From contig BRXU01000003.1 in assembly GCA_030267565.1 (NCBI GenBank), positions 992,001 through 1,056,000 on the forward strand: DNA of 64,000 bases, in the 5' to 3' direction. The notes beneath the pieces are model-generated. The model was not told where the DNA came from. It made no database searches and worked only from the letters and a program-made list of their open reading frames with translations. The translations under genes were made by a program, and so were the position numbers. Source of the stretch: Pleodorina starrii. Its lineage: Eukaryota > Chlorophyta > Chlorophyceae > Chlamydomonadales > Volvocaceae. Of the stretch, positions 47,001 to 56,800 are shown piece by piece; the stretch's first letter is position 1, and every line of letters begins with the position of its first letter.

Positions 47001-49568
47001 GCCGTACTTCGGGGTCCCCGGCGGCAGCCCCCCAAGTTACGTCGGGGCCGCCGCCGCCGCCGGCGGCGGCGGAGGCGGGCGGCCGCTGCCGGTGCCTGGA
47101 TCGCTCCCGTACGGCAGTCCGCAGCTGCCGTTCGCCTTCACGCCGTCCGTACAGTCCATGTCGCTGGCTTCCCTGCACCAGGCAAGACGCCGGTGCCTTG
47201 CCCTTCCCCTGCCCTTCCTTGCCCTGTGTGTGAATGTGTTTGTGTGTTGACACGTTTTTGTGTGTACCACCTGCCTCACCACCATCACCTCCCTCACCAC
47301 CATCACCTCCCTCACCACCATCACCTCCCTCACCTCCACCACCTCCCTCCCTCACCACCACCTCCACCAACCGCAGGCCATGGTCCCGCTGGGTTACTTT
47401 GGCGGCCACGGCGGCGGCGCTCCCTCTGGCGGCGGCCCCCGCGGTGGCGTCGCCGTCAGCGGTCGGGACATCACCAGCCTGGCCACCATCCGCCGCCCCT
47501 CTTGGAGCTCTCGCAGTGGCTCCCTGGACCCATCGCTGGCCAGCCTCGGCGCGGGGGGTGCGTCCGTGGCGCCGCGCGCTGTGTGCCTCGGGGGTTAATA
47601 GAAAACGGCCCGGGAGGAGGGAACGCAACGCAGTCACCGCCTCGGGAGGGTTGGGGGTGTGTGGGGAGGGGGTGGGAGGGATGGATATACTGTGTGGGTT
47701 TGTAGGGTTTGGGTTGGGGCTGCTGCTGTGTTTCTGGTTTTGCTGTAGTCGGCACAAAACCCTGTCAGTACGACACACGGCCGCAGCTGTAGCGTTCACC
47801 AGCCCTTGGGCAGTCCGAAAAGCGCGGTCTTCCCTGGTGTTCGCGTTGTCACTCTCCGGAAGGGGTAAAGGGGGCTTTAGGGTACGATCGCCTCGAACCC
47901 GACCCGACTCGACTCCTCGCAGCGCACCGCACCTCACCACACCGCATGGCACCGCAGTCCAACCACGCACCTCTCACCCGACCTCTCGGTCTGGGCCACC
48001 GCCCCCACACACCCCACTACCCACTTGGACCCCGCACCCCTCTGCTCCGCTCACCCACGCACCCCTCACCCAGGTCCCGCACCCCGTTCCCCCGTCCCTC
48101 GCAGGCCCCCTGATGACTCCCGGCCTCTCCCCCCTGCACTCCCTGACCCCCCTACATGACCTCCTGGAGGCCTCCTACTCCAACGCCTCCACTCCCGGGG
48201 CCCGACACCACACCCGCCCCGACTCCGCTGAGCACGCCCACGCCCGCCGCGCCGCCCAGCGCCGCCGCGACCCCTCCTCCTCCTCCGCCTCCGCCTCCGC
48301 CTCCGCCATCTTCAGCCTCAGCCCCGGCTCCGGGCTGCCCGGCACCTCGCCGCCCGCAGCGCACCACTTGCGTAACCAGCAGCAGCAGCAGGCGCCGCAG
48401 CAGCAGCAGCAGGCGCAGCAGGGGCGCGGGGCAGCGGGCAGGGCGGCTGGCGCAACAGCTGTAGGAGAAGAGGGAGTTGGCTGCGAAGGCAGCGAAGGCG
48501 GCGGCGGGAGCGGCACGCACCGCAGGGTCACGAAGGAGGCGACGGCGGTGGCGATCGCCGGCGGTGAAGGCGGCGGCGGCGCCGCCGCCGCCGCCGCGGG
48601 TGACGGTGAAACGGCCGCCGCCGCCGCCGCCGGCGGCGGCGCTGATGGTATCGGTACCGACGTCGGAGGCGACGCCGTCGACGACCTCGCGCCGCAGCTC
48701 AGCGTCGAGCCCGCCGCCGAGAGTGCCGTGCAGTACGACATGTACGGACCGTACGGCGACCCAGACGCCGACGCCGCTGGCATGTGCCCTCTGGCTCGCG
48801 AGGACAGCGAATCTGATTTGCTGCCCTTCGCACTGGACCAGGAGGGCCTTGTGCTGGGCCCCGTGGGGGCTGTGGGGGCACCGGGGGTGGCGGCGGCGAT
48901 GCTCACCTCGGCTCGCGCCACCGACCCGGCGGGTCGGCCGGGACACGCGCCTGCGGGACCCATCGAGCTGACGCTCAGTGAGTTTACAATTCGACTGCCT
49001 GACTGACTGCCTGACTGTCTGACTGACACACCACTTTTGGTACATGCTTCCCCACACGCACGCAAGCACACACACGCATGCACTTCCGCATGTGACCGCA
49101 CCTACCCCCACCCACCCACCCACCTTCCCAGGCATTGCTCAGGTCCGCGAGCGCGATGTGGCCCTGGGTGCCTTTGTGCGCATGATGGCGGATGCCGCAC
49201 CCCTGGCCGCCCCACCCGGCCACCCAGCCACCCGGGAGCTCCTCCCGCGTCAGGCGCTCAGTGAGCTGGAGGCCCTGGGGGGCCGCATACGAACCGCGCT
49301 GGCGGCGGCGGCGCCGCAGCTGGCGGCGGCGGCGGCCGCCGCCGCCGCGGCGGCGCCGCCGCCGCCGCCTACCCTGCAGCAACAGTTTGGAGCGCAGTAC
49401 CTGGGCGGCCTGGGATTCGGACTACCGCCGGCGCCGGCGCCGGCGCCGGCGCCGGCGCAGCAGATAGGGCCAGGGCCGGCGGTGGGGCAGCAGTGGGCGG
49501 CGCCGGGGCCGCCGCCGGTTTCGGCGGCGGCGGCGGCGACGGCGCCGTACTTGTACGGGATGCGTTGA
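41047..49568 (+). CDS. ATG13: Autophagy-related protein 13 (ATG1-kinase complex subunit)
   Basis: Regulatory subunit that activates ATG1 kinase at the start of autophagosome formation. Thirteen exons: 41047-41193, 41319-41407, 42029-42179, 42535-42731, 42950-43021, 43729-44171, 44381-44457, 44827-45126, 45494-46157, 46341-47181, 47377-47557, 48105-48977, 49132-49568 (stop TGA 49566-49568); about 1,490 residues against about 600 in land plants. The N-terminal HORMA domain is recognisable: MADRLTIEHYVGEAFVKC, GQVILGSRI, DVELWRKDISSPLVIE, LVRSLYSHTRILPAYKLFR and FAFAPVDTPGGRFRVSVQY. The C-terminal half has plant-type ATG13 blocks DLLPFALDQEG and RDVALGAFVRMMADAAPL. The excess length is Ala/Gly/Gln/Ser runs in exons 8-10 and 12-13. 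Oddities: exon 2 needs one extra base near 41340 to stay in frame, intron 10 starts with GC, and exon 6 has a CAGCAG acceptor (43729 or 43732). Confidence 0.92.
42732..42799 (+). repeat. (GTGG)17 tandem array at the ATG13 intron 4 donor
   Basis: Seventeen perfect 4-bp units beginning at the first base of the intron, directly after exon 4 (CGCCTG). Every unit offers the donor GTGGGT. Read through, the frame stays open as a VGGW repeat. Confidence 0.92.
43097..43118 (+). repeat. 22-bp motif M, right-half copy
   Basis: CGACGGATAGGCCGGAGCCC, with the left TTATC missing. It lies in ATG13 intron 5. Confidence 0.5.
43541..43687 (+). repeat. (CCCT)n polypyrimidine array before ATG13 exon 6
   Basis: About 145 bp of almost pure CTCC units ending some 40 bases upstream of the exon 6 acceptor at 43727-43728. 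It sits where a polypyrimidine tract is expected and is far longer than usual. Confidence 0.9.
47182..47379 (+). other. GC-AG intron 10 of ATG13
   Basis: The reading frame of exon 10 (SLHQ) joins exon 11 (AMVPLGYFGG) in phase only if the intron starts CAG/GCAAGA. GC-AG introns with a strong CAG/GCAAG context are a known minor class. A GT donor at about 47230 is the alternative and would change phase. The listed end includes the acceptor region; AG is at 47375-47376. Confidence 0.6.
47590..47639 (+). repeat. Repeat P2, copy 2
   Basis: AATAGAAAACGGCCCGGGAG then GAGGGAACGCAACGCAGTCA; pairs with 22190-22235. It lies in ATG13 intron 11. Confidence 0.7.
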
Positions 49569-50860
49569 TGCGACGCCGTACTTGTGTGGGTTGGGGCGAG
49601 AGGCGCTGTGGGCGGTTCCCGAGCTGGAGCCGTAAACACGGAGGGGTGGAGAGGTGTACGATATGTTGTAGCTGCCCCCCGCTGGCTGTTTGGCCTTGGG
49701 GTTTTAGTGCAGGGCTTTTCGGTGCTGTTGGCGCTGGTGTTGGTGCTGGTGCTGGCTTGCTGGCTGTTGCCGGCCGGTGGCTACCGAGGTGCTCGTCGCA
49801 ATAAGAAGCGGGTACTAGCTCGTGTCATTTCGTGCATTTTTGCGCGCCTGTACGGCTCCATACGCGCATTTCCAACGCGCCGGGCGCCGTATTTCGACGC
49901 GCGTTACAACCCGCACGATATTTTGCCCATTTTGAGCGAATGGCGGCGTCTCGTGCGTCATAACTTGTCACGAGACGAGGGAGTTGGGGCCGATGGGCCG
50001 GCAAGGCGCCCGTGTACGTTGTATTGCGTGTTGTACATTACCGGTTTATCGCCGAGGTTGGGCTTGGGCCCCCGTGTTTTTGACGTGCAGGCCCCCACCG
50101 GTGCCCACTTTTGGCGGGGCTGACCTTCTGGCGTTCGGCGAATGGTGTGAAAGACAGAAAGAGGACCCTAGCTGGACCCGTTGCATGTACGGCAGTCGGC
50201 CGGTTGGGAAGCCAGGCTCGAAGAAGAGGAAGAAGGAGGTGGACATCGGTGCGGGGTCGTAGTTTGCCGTTGGTGAGTTGGTGAGAGGGGTTTGGTATTC
50301 CTCGCACAGTAAAACGGAAGTGACGGGAGGGCTCGACAGATGACCCGGAGAGGATTGTGTGGGGCAGCTGTTTTGTTGGTGTGGTGTTTTTTTTTAGAGG
50401 GATTCACAGAATAGAGGGATTCACAGTTGACTAAATTGTTTTTGTTCGCGGCAGTGGAGCGGCTGAGGAGGGTATGAGGAGGGGCAATCGCAAATTGACC
50501 GGTGAAAGAACACCAAGAGACAGCTTTCAGAAGTTGCCTGTGTTGCATAGGGCCTAGTGTAGAGGCGCGGAACGGCATTGGGTTGTCGGGTTGGGGGGTT
50601 GGGGATTGTGTGAGCACATGGCTTGCTAATTATTGATTGGCTTTCGTAATGGGAGGGGATGGAGCTCGGCTTTCGTCGCGCGCGGAAGGCATTAACTGGT
50701 GGAGGCCGAGGGAGAATGAACAACCGTCAGCAAGGGAGGAGGAGGAGGAAGAGATACGTGTGTTTTATAGGCTGGGTATGTACGGCAATCCACGACTGGG
50801 CCGCGTCAGGATAATGCGTGATGAGGTGCCCGCTCTCAAGGGTAGCGGCACCACACGTAT

Positions 50861-50865
50861 TGTAA
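50861..50865 (+). terminator. Candidate TGTAA poly(A) signal for ATG13
   Basis: TGTAA in the context CGTATTGTAATG, about 1.3 kb after the stop codon. It is the first TGTAA I found downstream of ATG13 on the plus strand. Confidence 0.45.
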
Positions 50866-50960
50866 TGTGAGCAGACTGGTGGCGGCCAGGAGGTTGTGGC
50901 GCGTTGGTGTTGTTAGGGGGGTTGGGGGCGGGGTAGACGAGTGGGAAGGGGGGTTGGGGG

Positions 50961-50986
50961 TTCTTATCCACGGAAAGGCCGGAGCG
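50961..50986 (+). repeat. 22-bp motif M copy, intergenic
   Basis: TTCTTATCCACGGAAAGGCC then GGAGC. The only motif M copy outside a gene, just past the presumed end of ATG13. Confidence 0.5.
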
Positions 50987-51883
50987 AAGGGAGGAGGGGA
51001 AGGGGCGGGTACTGACAGACAGGACAGGTGGGTCGATCAGATGGCGGGAAGCCCGCGGCTGGCGGGATGGGTGGTGGGTCCCCTGCAGTGTCGGCTGGCT
51101 GCCGGCAGGAGAGGACCGGGTCTCCGAAGGCAGGCGACGCAAGCGATGCCCGCTGGTGCATTATGAATGGTGCAAGGTGTGAAAAAGGGGGCAGGAAAGA
51201 GGTGGGGCGCGAAACACGCTGCAGGGGCTGCTTGTTACGGTAGCCGGGGTCCCAGGCAAGCCAATGGCAGTGAGCCGCTCTTCTGCCTGCATTCTGTTGA
51301 GGTTACCTTTTTTAAGGCTATGGGAGACACCGACGTGCGGTCACAAGAGTGTGTGACACGGTGTGACAACAGGTGGAGCGTCGCTGAGCTCCCATCTGGG
51401 GCTAATTGTCGACCTTGCCAACTGGCCAGTTCGGGCAGTGTAACTGAACGAATATGTCACTTGAGGTACGCGCCTTGAAATGCTAATACGAAAGGCCACC
51501 GTTCACTGCTTCGGCTGCGCGTCACCATGCTCTGCGGCGACGACTGACGGCGCCTCGTGGATGGTGCGAGCAGCGCGGAGATTGACTAAGGCAATGAACA
51601 ACAAAAATATATATCAACATAGGGCAAAATGTCTATGAATGGGACTACAAGGTGCTCGCAGTTCCTGCGTACGGTGATTGCTACGGCTAAACGACTGAAA
51701 AACCCATCGCTCTGGCCTTGTGTTCTTCCGTCCTTCACACCCAAAATCATAAACGGACCCAAAAGGCAAGCTATACTACAGCAGCCTTTTAAGATAGTCC
51801 TTGTAGCCCAACAGCGCAATCAATATCAGCGCTACTGGCACTGTCGTCTCGCTTCTGCGCACACAGCCACAATTTCCTTCAAC

Positions 51884-51893
51884 TATATAAAAA
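51884..51893 (+). promoter_or_regulatory. TATA box of the lectin-like gene
   Basis: TATATAAAAA, 141 bp upstream of the start codon at 52034, in an AT-richer stretch. Position and sequence fit a core promoter. Confidence 0.6.
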
Positions 51894-52033
51894 TTACTTC
51901 ATATTCATACAGCGCATTTGAGCTGCGCTTGCGTCCCGGAGAACCCGCAGAGTTTATCGACGACGCGCCAAGGAGGATATCTGGCAGCTACTTGGAAATA
52001 AGGGTCACGACCAAAGGATTGATCCAAAGAGAG

Positions 52034-53860
52034 ATGACGGGTGAGTTTGGGAACGGAAACTGCGGAGTGCGGACTGCGGTGAGGAAACCGCCTCACAGTT
52101 TGTTTCGTTAACCTAAAAATGGCAACGCGCATTCTGCAAGCGTGAGGGACGTGAAACTCACAAATGTTTTTGCTTATATTTCTCTCAGGTCAATACCGCC
52201 GTCGCGCGACGGCCGCGCTGGTCTTTGTCGCGCTGCTGGCGCGCATGGCCTCGGCAGCAACGAATCCCTTCGCCACCGTGACTTCTGACGACGGGACCCA
52301 GTATTTCTTTTACCGGACCGGGAGCCCTATTACAGCCTTGGCCGCGTCCGCGACGTGCGCCGCGGCCGGCATGAAGCTAGCATCGTTCACATCGGCCGAC
52401 CAGGTGCTCTCTACCCTCTGGTCACCCAGCGTCGTCGAAGCCGCCTCTGAGGAAACAGCGCTGATCTGGACCGGGCTAAAAATCACCTGGCCCACCACCA
52501 CAGCCGCTGCCAGCAGCCAGCGCCGCATGCTGCGCGGCGCCAATCCCCACCACCACCACCACGCCCAGCAGCAACACCACACCGCCTTCGACAACGACAA
52601 TGCCAACGAAGATTACGGCCTGACGCTCCTGGAGCGCCTCGCGCGCGAGATGGACGCCAGTGCCGACTTTGTCGTGCCCACGCACACCCACGACGGGCGG
52701 CGCCGCCTGCCGCAACTCCTCCGCCTGTGGCTCTTCCAGCAGCACTCCCACACCCACCGCCACCGCGCGCTGCTCGCCCGAGATGGCGGCTCGCCCTACC
52801 TCGACGACGCCAAGCTCTCCTGGGCTGACGGCTCCGAAACCGATTTCATCCTCTCGAACCCCGCAAACATGGGTTTCCTGGCCTGCAACCCCAAGAAGCT
52901 CTCCGCCTGCTGCGGCGCCGTGTTCGACATTGGCCCCGACCCCTACCCCGGGTCCGACTTCCCCACCATCTTTTTCTATCCCTGCGGCGCTGAGAAGATC
53001 AGCGGCGCTGTCCTGCCCGCGGGCTACGTGTGCCAGTCGGAGCCCGCGGTGGCGGAGCTGCCAAAGACGACGCCGCCAGCGGTCAAAGGGGATTCGGCGG
53101 CAAAGTCACCCTCATCGTCGTCGTCGCCGGGTAAGGGGCAAGATGAGGGCTGCAATGTGCAGTTGTTGACTGAGAGGTGCTGAGAGAGGGAGGGAGACGG
53201 AGAGGGAGAGGGAGAGGGGCTGGCGCGCGTGGCCAAGGTGTGGTTGGAGCGAAGGACTGGGCTGGGGTGGGGTATAGCGTATAGGTTTCGGAGGCCCCGG
53301 GTGGGGGGCCCGGGGTAAGGGTGTGCCGGAGCTGCGGGAGCCGGAAAGGGCCAGCGGCCCCCCTCCTCCCGCCCCCCGGTAGATGTACACGACCCTGGCG
53401 GCATCCTGACAGCCGCGCTACGTCCCCCGCGAGCACTTCCCCGAATGAAGGCCACCCAGCGGCGTGGAGGCAACCGCCGCCACCTCTACCCACCGCCGCC
53501 GCTGCCGCCGCCGCCACCGCCGCCACCTCTACCCAACATCGATTGCCGTCATCGAACACCGCCGCCACCTCGTTCCTTCGCGTGTGTCTGTGTGATTGCT
53601 CATGCCGCGGCGCTGTCCCGTGGCCCGAGCTCGCTTCCGTGACCCCTGCTCTCCCCTCCCCGCTACCTGCGCACGCACGCACGCACGCAGGCCCCGCCGC
53701 CGCCGCCCCCAAGTGCAAGCCCGGCAGTGCGCCGCCCGGCAAGCCCAACTCCCACGCGTGTATCAAGTGCAAGGCCGGCATGTTTAGCGACGATGGGACC
53801 AAGTGCAAGAAGTGCCCCGCGGGCACCACTTCCGCCAAGGGTTCGGCGGCGTGCAAGTGA
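52034..53860 (+). CDS. Secreted C-type-lectin-like protein with Cys-rich tail
   Basis: Three exons: 52034-52040 (ATGACGG), 52189-53130 and 53691-53860; 372 residues. The 7-nt first coding exon is chosen because its GTGAGT donor and phase match the next acceptor and produce a clean signal peptide, MTGQYRRR then ALVFVALLARMASA, cut near residue 25. The second exon looks like a C-type-lectin fold: TCAAAGMKLASFTSADQV, an IWTGLK strand, LSWADGSETDF, CCGAVF and YVCQ, with a His/Gln/Arg-rich insert of about 90 residues in the middle. The last exon has a Cys-rich CIKCKAGMFSDDGTKCKKC unit followed by PAGTTS, like GCC2/GCC3 repeats of receptor ectodomains. Probably extracellular or cell-wall; carbohydrate binding is not assured because the calcium-binding residues are not evident. 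Confidence 0.75.
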
Positions 53861-56800
53861 TGCGACGAGATCGTGGATCTCATCCACGCACCACGCATCC
53901 CGGGGGGATGGGGGCGACTTAGGCGCCGTGCTGCGGCTGATGCTGCGGCTGCAACCGCGCCGGCTGCTGCTACCGTAGATGCGGCTATGGCTGCTGACAG
54001 CGAGCGGCTGCCAAACGACCTGTCGCCGGGCCCCTCCGGGTCAGAATCGCGAAGGCCTGCTGTGACCCGGGTTTGCAGCCCGCCGTGCTGCTCCCCTGCT
54101 TTGGCTGTTTGTCTGTCTGTCTGCCCGTCTGTCTGTCTGTCTGTTGCGACTGTTTCGACTGTTTCGACTGTTTGACTTCTGGCTGGAAAGTCGGAAGGCG
54201 GATGGAGAATTTCCTTTTCTCCTAACGATCTCCCGAGGCGCTGGATTGGCGAGGATCGGTGGTCTGCTGCTGCAACTGCCGTCTTAACTTGCCGTACACG
54301 GGGGTCTCCGAAAGGGGGCGACTAGCTAGCGAGCCGTTGCTGATGGCGTTCCTCTTACCCTTGAGGAATCTTACCATTGGAGCAGTCAACGTTAGAGGTG
54401 TGGGGGGGGGAGCGAGGGGGCCGGCTCCGACTAGCGCTGCGTTAGCGGTTAGAAGTTGGGTTGTCAAGTAAGGGAGGTGGTGACGATGATCGGATGGATG
54501 GAGGGCGGCGGTCGGCGTCCCAGTTCCGCCTGTTCGTTGGCGGAGCTGCGGGGGAGCGGGGCGCTGCCACGCGGTGGCCTGGCTAGGCCTGGCTAGGCAG
54601 GTAATAGTCGAGTTGGTCGGGCTGCTGTTGCGCGTGGGGCATGGGGGGAGGGGGGCTGCTGTGCATGTGATGAGGGATGTGACTTCGACGGGGGCCTTAT
54701 CCGTTTGATGTTTGGGCACGAGCGAGGCGAGCGGAGCCAAATGTGGCGCACCCGCTCTCGCTATGCATATATAGGGCGGGGCAGCAGGTAACGGCTCCAC
54801 TAGCTACTCACCGGCGTTTCTCACAAAGTCGGGCGGATCGCGGGTGCCTTATCTGTGGCTAGGACAGGCAGCAGGGCGCCTCCATCCATCCAGCAGACTT
54901 GCTGTGTGGTGCGAGCGGCGGCCCGGCCGGGCGCCGGGGACGGAGGGGCCCACATACACAGCTTTGCCGTACTCTCCGCGCTGTGCCGTACTGCCGTACT
55001 TGATTTATTTCACGCAGTGGCTGGATGGACGCTGAGCTGAGAGCAGCCATGCGGATGCGCAGTTTCGGCTGCTGTCAGGAGGTCCGATGATTGTTCGGCC
55101 TTTCTTAGATTGGTTCGGCATCTTAGCTGTGGGACATAGCGGCTGAGAAATGTTGCTGGCTGGGTCCGGGGGTGGCGTTAGTAAGTATGGCGGCAGGCAG
55201 CGGTTTACTTTTGTGATCGGATAGCGACAGATCGGATACATTGGATAGATCGGATAGGTAGGATAGGTAGGATAGGCGGATAGATTGGATGGGCGTGCCG
55301 GCTCATCATTTACGGTGGGGCATGTTCACGGCATGTACACGGCGTGTTTTCTCTTTTATCCGAGCAGCAGGAGTCTGCTGCGCTTGCTTAGGCCTTCGAT
55401 GGTGGTACCTCACCAGGGGTAGGTGGCTCTTTTAGATGGCTATATAAAGCCAACACACACACACATACACATAGCAATTTTGTTGGGGTAAGGATGGAGG
55501 GCATGGGCCTTTGTGCGGGCGGGCGGCTGACTGCATGCACCCGTACATACGTACGGCACTGCCTACCTTGATGGGCATTAGGATTGCTGGTACCGGTACG
55601 ACGCCAATCAAGTGGCAGGCCGACCACTGGGGAACGACTGATCGGTGGATTTGTAATTATGATTCTACAGATCTACACAACCCAACGAATGGTCTGGATG
55701 GGCGTCTCGGCTGCCCTGGTCGCCTCGCTCCGATGCATTGCACGGCCAGCGCTTCTCCGTACTACAAAACTGCGTGGAATACGGCGTGCTCTCAAACAGC
55801 TCTGTATGCACACATGTCGTGTTTGTACGGCGGTGATGAAAGGGTGGTGCGGAGCGAAGCTGGAAGCATGCATACAAGAGGGCGTGCGCGGAGGGCACGT
55901 ACAATGTACGGCCATGGACGGACGGTACGACAGGTTATGTTACATGAGGATCGCTGCGCCTACATATTAAAATACCGACATACAGCAAACAACGAACAAC
56001 TACTGCTACTGTATGTATAGTTGTTCGCTCTTTGTTGCGACCCTAACTAAAAGCGCGTCACGGGAGCGAACGACGACCCGACCTTAGGCGAGCAGCAGCA
56101 GCCCAGAGGCAACACCATACACCAAGCTACGCCCGTCCCCTACTTCGAACCGACACCAGCGACACCAGCCCGCGAAAGCCGAGGAAATGTAAGCCCGAGG
56201 GGCCCGACATCTCCTCTCGCATCACTTCAGCGGCCCCTTCACCCTTATTTGAATTTGCCGTGAGGCTGTAAACATCTCCCCACACTCCACCTTGGCATCT
56301 CATCTCCCTACCCTGAAATCGAGACAATCATCACCATGCTCACCAAATCATTCATGCGCACCAAATGTACACCGAACCAGCACCAAACCAACACAAGCAG
56401 AGGGGGAGACCGTAACATTGCATGTATGGCGCGTTGCACCAACTGCACGGTTGACTACATACGTACAGACCCCCGCCTCCGTGCGCGCCCCAGCACCCAC
56501 GCACCCGGGTAAGCGCCCGCCATCGGGCGCCATCGGCCGCCCTTCCTTCCTTTCCTTGTACCGATATGCCGCTTCACGCCCCCACCTCACCACCACCACC
56601 ACCACCAGCCGCTGCCGCTGCCACCAGGAGGTGCGAGGAGGTGGCCGCTGGCCAGAAGGTGCGTGGCTGGTGGGCCGGGGCCACATAACAGATGAACTGG
56701 GGGTGTCGTGTTGTGTGCACTGGGGGTGTGCTGTGTGCGTGTCGCCGCCAGCCCGCACCCATCCACCCCCGGGATCCCACCACCCCCCAGCTGACTAGTC

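Larger units (their letters stand above)
49569..52033. other. ATG13 3' UTR and promoter of the lectin-like gene
   Basis: ATG13 probably ends near the TGTAA at 50861-50865. The stretch has no recognisable gene. A 179-codon open frame at 49584-50123 with one hydrophobic segment is most likely UTR. The right end is AT-richer and holds a TATA box (51884-51893) for the next gene. Confidence 0.5.

Noticed and set aside
52164..52190. Start of the lectin-like protein at 52164 (MFLLIFLSG)
   Set aside because: This segment contains the polypyrimidine tract and AG acceptor (52187-52188). The 7-nt exon at 52034 gives a better signal peptide and phase.
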